A stretch of 64,000 nt of DNA from Phascolarctos cinereus (GCF_002099425.1 NW_018344185.1:1994501-2058500); one strand, 5' to 3'; counted from the first letter of the stretch, positions 32,601-43,650 are shown. Notes: a model not told the origin generated them from the sequence alone. Numbers and translations are program-made.

Positions 32601-33265
32601 TTCCTCCCTGCCACAAATGAATTTCCAAATACAGAAATCCAGCCACTCACAATAATATTTTTAGATCTGAAGCAGAACCATTTTATTAATAAGGCAAAGA
32701 AATATTATAGACATTCATATTTTAAAGCAAATACAAGAATAATTGATATATCACAACCTCAATCACATTCTTCCAATAATTCAGTCAATATCTGGAGGGG
32801 AGAGTAGTCATAAACTTACAAAAACATGGCAATGAGGCACATGGATAAAGAAAACATTTACTTGGGTCAGCTCACACCTCTGAAATTGTAAACTCCAGTG
32901 TCCTTTTTCTCTCAGGAACTGTACACAAAAATTCCTTGATAAAAGTTACTTCTCTATTGAACATATGTCTCCACTGCAAAACTGAGGTGATCCACATTAT
33001 GTTTGACTACTACCTCACAGGGCATGACACCTCAGCTAAACTACTTCATTCTCTGGGTGACATGCTGTTCTTTGCTTCCAAGTTGTTGCTCTGCTCAGAA
33101 GAGCTTATTCCTCAACAGCAACTGTAGAAGCCAAAACTTTGAATTTCCTTCCAGCTTCGCCTGTGAGGTCTTGAAATCTGTTCTTTCATTTCTCTGTAGC
33201 AGAAGAGTGGGGGCCTCATGTGTAGTGAGTAGGCAAGGGCTGTCATTGTATGTGGCAAAAGGGGA
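32597..33265. other. Unassigned DNA
   Basis: No family recognised. A 63-codon and a 90-codon frame overlap at 32936-33275 without domains. It may belong to the same insertion as the repeat that follows, but the second copy at 61 kb does not extend this far. Confidence 0.35.
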
Positions 33266-33790
33266 GGCAGAATAGAAATCTCTAGTCTATTCTATTCCCA
33301 ATCTTCTCCAAAGAGCTTTCATTCCTGCCAGAAGAAGAAGCATGAAGTTGGAGTCAGAAGCCATTCCTCTCCTCAGAGAAAGGGAGGGTACTAGGCTAGA
33401 AGTATATCTATCTGCTTTCTTAAATATTATCCATCTATGGGATATGATTCAGTTTGAGCTAACTTTTGGTCACTTTGTCATTATAGACTCCAAGCTCTAT
33501 ATCCAAGGTGTGACTGCTTTTCCACCTAAAATTAGTTCATTAATACTAGCAAATAGCAAAGAAGCCCAGTTATCAAAATCAAAGCAAAACAGAAATCAGA
33601 GATGGTATACATAGGAGAAAATATACCAGATGATAGAGACTGAAGGAACTCCCCCATCAGCTCAACCGAGAGATAGGGTCCTGGATCTCACCCAGTGGGA
33701 AGCTCCCTGAAGTCTCTAGAGTAGCAAGCTGGGAATAGGAACATGATGGGCACTTCATGCTCTTCTCATGTCTTTCCAGAATCTTTTCTC
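33266..33790 (+). mobile_element. Unassigned dispersed repeat, copy A
   Basis: It aligns by eye with 61112-61690 in the same orientation: 'gaatagaaatctctag' with 'gaatagatatctctgg'; 'cttctccaaagagctttcat' with 'ctctccaaaggagacttt'; 'aaaacagaaatcagagatgg' with 'caaacagaaatcagagaaat'; 'atataccagatgatagagac' with 'atatactggataatgcacag'; 'gaagtctctagagtagcaag' with 'aaagtctctaaagcaatttg'. No family recognised. It could be an LTR fossil or another non-autonomous element. Edges are uncertain. Confidence 0.6.
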
Positions 33791-34414
33791 TGCAGTCCCA
33801 TGCAAAGATCAGCTGGGACAGATCCAAAACCTGTAAAACAAATATCAGCACTTTTAAATAGGAATAATTTTCCTGGTGTCATAGGCAACCAACCTTCAGC
33901 CTTCAGTACTATTGAAATGAAAAAACAAATGCACATCACAGGACATAGACATCCGCCACACAGAGCATCACCTGTGAGGATACTACAGTGACAATATGCT
34001 TGCCTACACACAAGCTATGACACATGCACATTTTGGAAGTATAGGCATATTCATAGTACACAACAATCGATCAAAAACAGTAAGCATGGTTCATTAACAA
34101 AGCAAACCTAGCTAGCTGCAGCAGTATCACTATCAATAGGCCTATACATAAAATACAACTTAACCATAAGCAGTGATGCATACTCAAAACAATCAACAAA
34201 CATTGCTACAACATAAAAATAACACAAAAAGGTCAAATGAACACAACAGTATAAGAACAACAAGCATTCTCAAGTAGGCAGTAATTCATATGTACCACGG
34301 TAATCATATGCAATCATATACAAGGCGCTTTTCAAATAAGCAATCTCTAGCATTTTTACCTAGAGACATGTAACTATGTCTTCAGGTTTACCTACATTAT
34401 AACTTAGTCTAGTG
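33791..34414. other. A/C-rich unassigned DNA
   Basis: From about 33900 to 34340 the plus strand is strongly A+C rich with words such as ACAA, CATAC and AACAC. It may be a further part of the element above. Nothing else recognised. Confidence 0.4.
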
Positions 34415-34539
34415 GAGGGGTGGGAAACCTGTGGCCTCAAGGCTACATTGCTCTGTGAAGGTTGGATTTAGTCAAAGGGCTGCTCTTGAGGACCTAGAGG
34501 GCCACATGTGGCCTCAAGGCCATAGGTTCCCCACCCCTG
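34415..34539. mobile_element. hAT-like MITE, copy 1
   Basis: A 125-base element whose ends are inverted repeats: 'gaggggtgggaaacctgtgg' at the left, and the complement of 'caggggtggggaacctatgg' at the right, continuing into 'cctcaaggc'. The terminal pattern CAGGGGTGGG is hAT-like. Flanks 'gtctagtg' and 'gtagtgag' resemble an eroded duplication. It is shorter than the copy at 59922, having lost the middle. No coding capacity. Confidence 0.85.
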
Positions 34540-35104
34540 GTAGTGAGTGGTATAACAGGCCTTGTTCTCCTGTCACTTATCTCTCTGCTCCATAGCAGAG
34601 TCAGTACTTGGTAGTGAGTGAACATTTTACCAGGCATGCATAAGCATGCCCATGGACCTTGGGATAGGGGTTACATTTTTTATCTCTCTGGTTTCAGACC
34701 CTGAGTCCTCCCTCAAATGATCCTTCCTTAGCTTATGGTTAATTATGGTTAACCAAATTTTCATCTTCTGTATATAATAAGACAAAATACATTTGTCTCA
34801 TAATCATAAAACAATTGTGCTGTCCACATGACTCCAACATACTATAGCTTGTCACACTTAAAAAAAAAACTGTCTCAGAACCCTAAGTCAGAGAAACAGT
34901 TTCTCTTAGAATGTAGAACTAAGCCCCAGATAAGTGAACGGTCAAGACAGATAAGTCAGCAACAAGCTTCTCTTTACCATAGTGAAATGCCTTTAAAAGG
35001 ATGGGACCTTACACTCATATTATAATTCATAATTTTCATGTATGTTCCATATAGCTCCAAATAACAAGTTTCTTGAAGTCACATAGTTTTCTTACAATTT
35101 AATT
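34540..35104. other. Unassigned DNA
   Basis: 'tggtagtgagtg' occurs at 34538-34550 and again near 34610, a small local repeat. No gene recognised. Confidence 0.35.
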
Positions 35105-35530
35105 TAATCCAATCAGCATTTATTACTTGCCTAAAGTATACAGAACATCTTCTAGGTGCTAGGGAAGATGCAAAGTTTATATGACACAGGTCTTACTCTC
35201 ATTTAATACGAGGTCCAGTAGGAGAGAGAACACATACAAGGAAGAATTTGTGGAGAACATGATATTTGAGTTGGAATTTAAATGATGGAAGGGAATTCAA
35301 AGAGAAAAGAAGAGTAGGATTTAGGAGATGACATTCCTAGTGTAGGAAACAGAGCAAGGAAAGACACAGAGGTGCAAAAAGTATGGAGTATATACAGAAG
35401 ACAATAAATATCATAGTTTATTAGAATCAGCATAAATGAAGGAGAGAAATATTGGAGAAGTATGAGAAAATAGGGTGGCATGAGATTTTGGAGAGCTTTG
35501 TATTTTGTATCAATTATTCTAGTGTAATGT
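35105..35530 (-). mobile_element. L2-type LINE 3' region, antisense, diverged
   Basis: 'ccaatcagcatttattactt', 'ttctaggtgctagggaagat', then a purine-rich body with 'gatatttgagttggaattta' and 'gattttggagagctttgtat', following the inverted L2 layout. Old and diverged. Confidence 0.6.
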
Positions 35531-35939
35531 TGGGGTTATAGTGCTTAATCATTCAATACCTGTTAAATTGAATTGAAGACTGAAGCTCTAATGTTTTACT
35601 CAAACAATTCATTCCTAACAGTAGTCTTTCAGTTACTATTATGGCCAGGTGAGAAACAGGGACTTCCAGACAATAGAGAGTTCTTAATACTCTAAAACCT
35701 TCCCATGAAGAAGACCTCTTCTCCACCTATGTGTAAAACTGCTCCTATCCCTAAACATCACCCATTCTCTCACAATCTAACCTTTTCACTATGCTATTTT
35801 GGGTTAATGGCAACGTAGTCTCTGAGTTTCCTTCCAGTGCCATTCCTATAAGTCTATAAACCAGGTCTCTATTACCACTCACTACAACAGATTAACATGG
35901 CCAAAAGAAAAAAAAAGGATATTTCCACTGAGCTCTTCC
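35531..35939. other. Unassigned DNA
   Basis: Nothing recognised. Confidence 0.35.
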
Positions 35940-36054
35940 TAGACAAGGCATTTAACCCTGTTTGTTTCAGTTTTCTCATCAGTAATATGAGCTAGAGAAG
36001 GAAATGGCAAACTACTCCAGTATCTTTGTCACACACACACACACACACACACAC

Positions 36055-36088
<34 letters not shown>

Positions 36089-36140
36089 CTACAAATGGGG
36101 TCATGACCAGTAGGATACAATTCAACAACAACAACAACTT
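35940..36140 (+). mobile_element. RTE-type SINE 3' half, sense, with internal microsatellite
   Basis: 'cagttttctcatcagtaata', 'agctagagaaggaaatggca', 'aactactccagtatctttgt' then, after a (CA)n(ACA)n tract, 'caaatggggtcatgaccagt' and 'acaattcaacaacaacaaca'. The RTE-derived 3' end is complete with its (ACA)n tail. The microsatellite at 36030-36091 occupies the place of the usual 'gccaagaaaacccc'. Confidence 0.85.
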
Positions 36141-36226
36141 GCCCAGAAATATGTATCTAGCTTCAGAGGCAGTACACAAACCCAGGTCTAAGAATATAAC
36201 TCTTTCCAGTATACCACATTGCTTTT
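36141..36226 (-). mobile_element. MIR-type fragment, antisense
   Basis: 'tgcccagaaatatgtatcta', 'gcttcagaggcagtacacaa' and 'ctttccagtataccacattg' match the inverted MIR 5' half. Confidence 0.55.
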
Positions 36227-36454
36227 TTTTTTTTGGTCATTCCAGGTAAAACTACCCAGTTTCTCTCACTTATCATTCACTCGGGGCTATTTTTTCCTAC
36301 CTGGTCCCCTTGCTCTGGACCTTCCATAATCCCTGATGCCAAATAAAAACTTGTACTTGTATCTCACCACTTTAGGGCCTTGCTCTATGTTGGGTGACAT
36401 ACTGATAATCTGATGAAATATTTAGATATTAATTGAATGGGAACCAAGTGATAG
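36227..36454. other. Unassigned DNA
   Basis: Nothing recognised. Confidence 0.35.
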
Positions 36455-36602
36455 GAGCTCAAAGCTTCTCTTTGTTATTGCCTATCTGTATGGCCTTTGA
36501 CAAGTCACTTCATCTTTCTGGTCTTCAGTTTCCTCAACTGTAAAATGAGGGCCTTGAACTAAAAGATTTCTAAGGGTCCTTCCTACTCTCATGTTCTTTC
36601 AT
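36455..36602 (+). mobile_element. MIR3-type SINE, sense
   Basis: 'atggcctttgacaagtcact', 'cttcagtttcctcaactgta', 'aaatgagggccttgaactaa' and 'ttctaagggtccttcctact' form a clear MIR3 3' half. Confidence 0.85.
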
Positions 36603-37059
36603 TCTTGTACCATGATAATATATTTATGGGTGTTAATGGTTTAAAGCTGTATGTTTCCCGATGCCTGAGATCCAAGGTGAATTTTTAACTGCCCAGTCAG
36701 GGAAGTAGGAAAGACGTATTTAGACTGGGGTATTTTTTCCTTAATCACTTTGACAGTAGCTGATATGACTTCTTTTGAGTGTGACAAGAGGGCCTTGCAT
36801 TTAAAAATTACTATTCTTTGCCTCATCTCTACCCCCTGCTTTTGCTCTCTAGTGACACCATGTAGGATGTCACCACCCTTTCCCATCCACTTCCCCAGAA
36901 ATCCCTTTTTCGAGAAAGCCTAACCAGTGACCTGACATCCAGGTGATTTGTTCAGGTGAATACAGTTCTGCTATGGATTCTGAATTTCTTTTACCTGAGA
37001 GATTAAAAGCTTGTTTATCAGCCCTTTGAAAGGAGTAATGACAGATTTCTCTTCTTTTC
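36603..37059. other. Unassigned DNA
   Basis: Overlapping minus-strand frames (36641-36886, 36870-37061) have no domain. Nothing recognised. Confidence 0.4.
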
Positions 37060-37322
37060 ATTGTTGTTGGTGTTTAATAACTGTTCTGTTTGTCTCTTTA
37101 TAACCTCATAGATCAAAACACACTAATACTGTCCATGAGGTTTTCTTGGCAAAGATACTGGAGTGATCTATCATTACCTTCCCCAGTAGATTAAGACAAA
37201 CACAGGTTCAGTGACCTGCCCAGAGTCACACAGCTAGTAAGTGTCTGAGGCCAAATTTGAACACAGGTCTTCCTAACTTCAGACCTGGAGCTCTATTCTC
37301 TAAGCCACATATCTGTCTCATG
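37060..37322 (-). mobile_element. RTE-type SINE, antisense
   Basis: 'ttgttgttggtgtttaataa', 'tgaggttttcttggcaaaga', 'tactggagtgatctatcatt', 'ctgcccagagtcacacagct', 'gtaagtgtctgaggccaaat', 'ctctattctctaagccacat'. Head and RTE-like tail are both present. Confidence 0.85.
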
Positions 37323-37780
37323 TCTTTGCATTGGCATAGTCCCAAATGAGTCATACTATTTATTGGAGACATACCAACAACACTAAGATTCTTTCTATTT
37401 GGTGAAAACACCTGGAGACAATATAGATAGTGCCTTTATATGTGTCCATCTACTGATCAATGTTCCTCAGTGATCAATAAATTAAAAGAATTTGCCTACA
37501 TTACACATCTGTTCTCAATTAAATGATTTGTTTCTGTAAGTATCACCATCAAAGGCTATCAGAATTCAATTTAAATTGCCTGTTTTCTCTTCCTTTGTTA
37601 ATCTTTGTTACAAGGAACAATTTGTTGAAAAGAATAAGGAATGTATTTAGAAGTGAAGTTAAAAAAACAGATATCATTAAAAAATAAGGTTAGAAAAGAA
37701 TTCAATAAACATTTTGATTGGTTGTTATGTGAAAAGAGGTATCGAATGTTCCTTTACAGGTTGTACTCCTTACTCTCCAC
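37323..37780. other. Unassigned DNA
   Basis: AT-rich, nothing recognised. Confidence 0.35.
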
Positions 37781-38044
37781 ACTTTCTCTAACATGACAAA
37801 GACACCTCTTCTCCCTGGAAGTTTACTCTTCTCCAGTACTTCTCACATTAGAAATACTTTCTGCCCTGCTGCTTCTCCCTCTGATTGTTTGGCTCCTCTT
37901 ATAGCCTCCTTTTTTAAGAGGATAGACAGGCCAATAATTCTTCTTCAGTCTGCATTCTTGAATCTCCAAACTTTCTCTCATTCCTTTGACCCCAGGTACC
38001 TTAATCTCACTTCCTCCCCCATTTTCAGTCTTCTTTTTTTAAAT
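37781..38044 (+). other. Pyrimidine-rich stretch, possible L2 5' extension
   Basis: CT-rich on the plus strand like the L2 ORF2/3' UTR that follows, but I cannot align it. A 110-codon frame (37793-38125) crosses into the L2 tail and is not a gene. Confidence 0.35.
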
Positions 38045-38240
38045 TTTTTTTTAAATTTTCATTTTCAGTTTTCTTTTCTTCCCCCTATCAGTCCCCATTC
38101 TTTTCAGCTTCCTCTTATGTATTAACTTCATCCCCATTAGAATGTAAACTCCTGCTTTTCTTGTATTTGAGTACCTAGTACTTAGCGCAATGCCTGGCAC
38201 ACAGTAAGCAATTAATAAATGATTATTAAATTGAATACAA
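38045..38240 (+). mobile_element. L2-type LINE 3' end, sense
   Basis: 'cagcttcctcttatgtatta', 'ccccattagaatgtaaactc', 'agtacttagcgcaatgcctg' and 'gcacacagtaagcaattaat' lead to the tip. Confidence 0.85.
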
Positions 38241-38714
38241 ATATGTAGTAACACTCAGAGACAGGAAATACACACAATTAAGTGTGGAAAAGGTAAATTC
38301 TAATGGCAAATTAGAGGTCCAGACAAAGTGCTCTAAGAAAATCTGAGGAAAATATCAATAGTTCTATTTATATATTTTAAAACCCTACCATTAATATTCA
38401 GAATAAAATAAATACTACCATAAAATTGTATTGCTAAACTCAGCTGACACCATATTGACATGGTAGCAATGATACCACTATTTTCCAGTTTAATACAAGC
38501 CAATAAATTGACAAAAAGAAATATCAGAATGAATGAAATAACAATTTGCAGGTTCTTGTGGAATATTAAACCTGATATTAGTCAAATTGTTTCAGTAATG
38601 GTGTTTAATTTGGAGATGGCAAGAGAAATTTAGTTAAGTGAGTCTCCTTCTACAGTCCTTGCTGCCAGAAATACTTTCCATATGATCTTCTTTTTTCTCC
38701 CTACATTGAATGGG
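38241..38714. other. Unassigned AT-rich DNA
   Basis: Nothing recognised. Confidence 0.35.
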
Positions 38715-39310
38715 TAATGACAGAATTATAGATTTTCTGTTTTGGGAGGGAGAATAGATGAGATCTTTGGAGTCAACTCCATCCTACTGAAAAGGACACT
38801 GAAGTCAAGAAGAGTGAAAGGACTTGGTCAATGAGGTGTTATAGAATAAAACCAACCATCTGGTTAGCAGGTCAGATGGTGTGTTGTTTTATTAAAACAT
38901 CTGGCTAGTTGTGCAATGGTGTCTTAAGAAAATATCTCCAACAGTGTAAGAGCTCTAAGTATCTTTTTCACCTTAACCAAATAGAAAGGGAAGACATTTT
39001 ATATGAGGGGACTGTATGTCTGTTAGGCCCAGACTTGTATGAATATCAAAATATCAAGGTAAATGAACAAGGTTAAGTGATGACCAGAACTTATGGGTCA
39101 CTAACTTTAAGCTAGTTTCAATAACTGGGTAACAACTTGTGGTTATGTGTTCTTTTGCCCTAAGGATAATGGAGTACAGTTTTGAAGAGGATACTTGAAC
39201 TAAGCTGTGTTCTATGGTGGAGATTAGTTAATAGCAGAGCTAGTACTTGAACCCATATCTCCTTACTGCCAGTTTAATGCTCCTTTTACTATAGTACAGT
39301 GCTCTCTAGG
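38715..39310 (-). mobile_element. MIR3-type SINE, antisense, split by unknown insert
   Basis: The left part (38715-38836) reads 'cagaattatagattttctgt', 'agatctttggagtcaactcc', 'actgaagtcaagaagagtga'. The right part (39226-39310) reads 'aatagcagagctagtacttg', 'aacccatatctccttactgc'. Together they make one inverted MIR3 missing only the short middle. The roughly 390 bases between are not MIR3. Confidence 0.7.
38837..39225. other. Unidentified 390-base insertion in a MIR3
   Basis: AT-rich sequence with no recognisable family. A loose local dyad ('accaaccatctggttagcag') sits near the left edge. No terminal inverted repeat found by eye. The two flanks share only short words (gttata/gttaat), so a clean target duplication is not proven. 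Confidence 0.5.
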
Positions 39311-40444
39311 CAAAGAAGGGCATCAAATGTCTTTAAAATGTACTCAAATTATTGCCAAAGATGAAAACTTTATTGAGGTTTTAAATGACAGTAAAAGGCT
39401 CACAACTGAAAAGATATCCATTGATTATCTACAACATGTAATACATTGCATACAATGAACCACATGAAATTGATGTCCTACGATATGGGTAAAATGTAAA
39501 GCAATACACCTGATTTATATGAGCCAATTAGTGGGTGATGCAAATAACAAAGAATATTTAAGAGTAATATATAAGTATTATATATTTCTTATCACTATAC
39601 TATGTATGTAATATATAAGTATATAAGTAGTGTATATAAGCTATAAGAGTACAAAAGAGGGAGAGATGTTATTTTGGACTGAGATGGGCTGGGAAAGTCC
39701 CAAAGAAAAGTTAATGCTTGAACTCATATAGAAGGATAGGCAGAGTTGCATAAATATAAAACTGTTTGAAAACACACCATTTTCACTCTGATAACTTAAG
39801 ATTTTTTTAATCCAATCATACAAACAGAAATGGGTATGACCAGAGTCTATACACTTCTTGGAATTAATTAATGTGTGGGCAGTAAGATCGCTTCCTAAAC
39901 AATTTGTAGAAAAGGAAGAAGCTCTCTCAGAAATGGAAGAAAAGAATCTGAGAACCTGAGCATTAAGATTTTGGTATAGGCATGACATTCCCAGCACATT
40001 TTTAAGGAGAAAATGGAGAACTGAGGTGTGAAAGAAAAGAAAGCTTCTGAAAGGCATAATCATTGGCTCTACAAGTAAAAGACTCAGGATGAGGAAGGTC
40101 ATAAGAAAAGGCTAACTTTTCCTTCATCATCCCTTACTGGTGCCTTTTTATTATACATAGATGCTGTTTCATTACCCAAACAATTCCAAGAAACTGAATT
40201 TACACTCAAACAGAAAGAGATAAGTTTTGACATAGAACTTAGCCTCCACCCAGGTGTTAGGAAATTTCATAACTGAGGGATCATAAATATTGCACTTGGC
40301 CTCAGAACTTTTCACATGAAAGAATTTTCCTAAAGTTGAAGAAAAGAGAATCAAGCAGACGTTAGGGGCTGTTATTTTGTGTCAATGTTTAAAACAAGCT
40401 AATTATTGCAATGAGGTGTTACTTTGATTATAGAGGAGCAAGGA
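39311..40444. other. Unassigned AT-rich DNA, no gene seen
   Basis: Includes a TATAAG/TATATA run at 39555-39645. The open 153 codons on the minus strand (39641-40102) have no recognisable domain and a composition (Ser, Leu, Phe) typical of chance frames. Confidence 0.4.
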
Positions 40445-40500
40445 AGAAAATTCAAGTCTAATCTTCACTATGTAAAACTATCAGCAAGTCACTTAACCTC
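40445..40500 (+). mobile_element. Short MIR fragment, sense
   Basis: 'tatcagcaagtcacttaacc' is the MIR/SINE core motif. The rest is interrupted by the antisense L1 that begins at 40500, so the L1 probably landed in it. Confidence 0.45.
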
Positions 40501-43500
40501 TTATTTTTATTTTTAATTTAATATATTTTTATTTATTTTGTTAAATATTTACCAAATGCATGTAAAATTTTTTAAGGTTTTTTTTTTAGAATTTTGAGTT
40601 CCAAAATCTTTTTCTCCCTACTACTCCAACCTTGCCTCTTGAGGAGGCAAGCAATTTGATATTAATTGTACATGTGGAATCATATAAGATAGATTTCCAC
40701 ATTAATCATGTTGCAAAAGGAATATAAATCTAAAGATCTTTTAAAAAGTATGCTTCAATCTGCATTCAGAGTTCATCAGTTTTGTTTCTGGAGATGGACA
40801 TCATTTTTTTTTTATCATGGATCCTCTGGAATTTTCTTGAATCATTGTGTTCATCAGTTATTGGTTCTTTCACAAAATTGATCATAGTTAACAATATTGT
40901 TGTTACTATGTACAATTTCTCCTGGTTCTGCTCACTTCACTTTGCATCAGTTCATAAAAATCTTATCAGGTTTTTATAAAAACCATCATTTCTTATACCT
41001 CAATAGTAGGTTCATCAAAAGCCTATACTACAACTTTTTCAACCATTCCTCAACTGATGGGCATCCTCTCTATTTCCAATTCTTTGCCACCACAAAAAGA
41101 GCTGCTAAAAATATTTGTGTACAAATAGGTCCTTTTCACTTTCTTTGGATACAAATGGTGGTATTGCTGGGCCAAAGGGTGTACATAGCTTATAGCCCTT
41201 TAGGTGTAGTTCCAAACTATTTTCCAGAATAGTTGGACTAGTTCACAACTCCATCAACAATTCATCAGTGTCCTCATTTTTCCTTTTGTCATTTTCCTTT
41301 TCTATCATGTTACACAATGTGATAGGTATGAGATGGCATCTCAGGGTTCTTTTAATTTGCATTTCTCAAATCAATGGTGATTTAAAGCATTTTTTCATAT
41401 AACTATTGGTAGCTGTGATTTATTCTTCTGAAAACTGAACACTCAAATACTTTGATCATTTATCAATTGTGAAATGGTTCATTTGTTTACATAAATTTGA
41501 CCCAGTTCTATATATATTTGAGAAATAAAGTTTTTCTGAAAGAAAACTGCTACAAAATTGTTTCCCACTTTCCTATTTTCTTTCTAATTTTGGTTACCTT
41601 AGTTTTTGTGCTCAACCTTTTTAATTTCATGTAATCAAAATTATCTACTTTGCTTCTTGTGAAGTAAAATTTCTATTTCTTGTTCAGTCATAAACTCTTT
41701 ACTTTTCTATGATCCTCTAATTTGGTTATGATATCACCCTTTATGTCTTTATCATTTATTCATTTTGACCTTATTTTGGTAGACATTGAGGGCCTGCAGG
41801 GTATAAGATGTTGATTTGTGCCATGTTTCTTCCAAATTTCTCTCCAGTTTTCCCAGTAATTTTTGTCAAATGATGAGTTCTTATCCCAAAAGCTTAAATC
41901 TCTTGGTTTATCAAACACTAAATTACTATGGTCATTTACTTCTGTGTAGTCTGTACCTAATCTATTCCACTGATCCACTAATCTATTTCTTAGCTAATAC
42001 CAGATTATCTTAATAGCCACCACTTTGTGATATACTTTGAAATCTGCTACTAATCTGCTGCCTTCCTTCAATTTTTAAAAATTTATTCTCTTGATATTCT
42101 TGACTTTTTGTTCTTCCATATGAGTTTTAGTATTTATTCTAGCACTATAAAATAAATTAATTAACCTATGTAAAAATGCCATTCTTATTATATTGGTTTG
42201 GTCTACTCATGAGCAATTATTATTTATTTTTTAATGTAGGTGCTGTTAAATCTTGTGTGATCCTGACTGTGGCTCCACAATATTTGAATATTTTCTTGCT
42301 GGCATTTTGAAGCATTTTCTCTTTGACATGGGAGCTCTGGAATTTGGCTATAATATTTCTAGGAATTTTGATTTTTAGGATCTCTTTCAGGTGGTGATCA
42401 GAAGATTATTTCAATTTCTATTTCACTTGTTGGCTCTAGGATATTGAGGTAGTTTTCCTTGACAATTTCTTGAAATATGATGTCTAGGCTCTTTCTTTGA
42501 TTATAGCTTTCAGATAGTCCAATAATTCTTAATTTATCTCTCCTTGATCTATTTCCTGTCTGTTGTTTTTCCAATGAGATATTTCATTTTCTTTGTTTTT
42601 TTCATTCTTTTTAGTTTGTTTTATTGTTTCTTGATGTTTCATAGAGTTATTACCCTCCACTTGACAAATTCTAATTTTTAAGGAATTATATTTTTCAATG
42701 ATCTCTTTTTTCCATTTGGCTAACTCTGTTTTTAATGTATTATTTTCTTCAGTACGTTTGTCCCTCTTTTCCAAGCTCTTAATTGTCTTTTCATAATTTT
42801 CTTCTCTCACTCTCATTTCTTTATGTAATTTTTCCTCTACCACTGTTATGTGATTTTGAAAATCATTTTGTTACCTCTCTTAGCAATTCTTGTTAGGCTT
42901 CTATCCTATTCGTTTTTTTTTCCCTTCAAAGGTTTGCTTGTAGCTGTTTTGCCTTTTTCTAAGGTCGTGTCTTGATCTTCCCTGGGACCACAGTAGCTTT
43001 TTATGGTCAGGTTATTTTTTGTTGTTGTTTGCTCTTTTTTTTTTCAGCCTATTTCCTGACTTTGGATTTATGTTAAAAGTGGGCTCTATTCCAGGCATGG
43101 TAGGGGGAGCATTGTACTATGTTTCAGAATTTTTGCACTGCTGTTTTCAGAGCTAATTTTGAAGGTTTGGAAGTTTTTATTGTTTTCAAGGTGGTGTGAT
43201 GTAGGGAGAGGTACAGGCACTGCTCTCCTGGTCTGTGCTCTAGTCTTTACCTAGGAAGGGCCCCTTATTTCTCAGGATCTTGAGCAATACTACTTCTCAG
43301 GGTTCCTGCTCCCTCTTCACTGGAAGTGCTTTTCTCTGCCCTTAAGCTGTGACCCAGAAGTTGCCAAACATCTTCCAGTCCTGAGTCTAGTGCTATCATA
43401 AGGATCTCCTGTAATTTTTTTCCCAGTTGCAGGTCCTCTTTCCATCTCTGGCTTAAGAGCTCCCAAGGTGCTGCCACTTCAGTCACCACCACTTGATCCC

Positions 43501-43650
43501 ACCACTGATGTTGTGTCCATGTAGGCTCAGGGCCACCCTCCACTCCCGTGTTATAGATCTTTCCTTCCAACCTTATAAGTTGTTTTGAGCTTGAAGAATG
43601 TCTACCTCTGAACTTTTGTTGCCTCTGCCACTTCACATTTCAATTTAAGG
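40501..43650 (-). mobile_element. Internally deleted L1 LINE, antisense
   Basis: Read on the minus strand: 5' region (43650 to about 42850), ORF1 (42843 to about 42220), end of ORF2, 3' UTR, and a T-rich plus-strand start that is the copied A tail. ORF1 shows a Glu/Lys-rich coiled coil (42843-42540), an RRM start 'DKLRIIGLSES' and a C-terminal domain 'PRNIIAKFQSSHVKEKML' then 'VRITQDLTAPTL', with a frame change between. At 41978-41760 ORF2 C-terminal sequence appears: 'DQWNRLG', 'LVFDKPRDLSFWDKNS', 'YWENWREIWKK'. Endonuclease and most reverse transcriptase are absent: ORF1 is joined to late ORF2 near 42220. An inactive copy. Confidence 0.9.

Noticed and set aside
32400-32807. Ser/Leu-repeat and Arg/Glu-repeat proteins
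   Set aside because: Direct translations of the (CT)n/(GA)n microsatellite.
39641-40102. 153-codon open frame on the minus strand
   Set aside because: No recognisable domain, Ser/Leu/Phe-rich chance composition, no gene context. A protein search could overturn this, but nothing in the sequence supports it.
42529-42843. Coiled-coil protein of 104 residues as a host gene
   Set aside because: Followed in adjoining frames by L1 ORF1 RRM and C-terminal motifs; it is the L1 ORF1 coiled coil.
43265-43636. 123-codon open frame on the minus strand as a gene
   Set aside because: It lies in the 5' region of the antisense L1 and belongs to that element if to anything.
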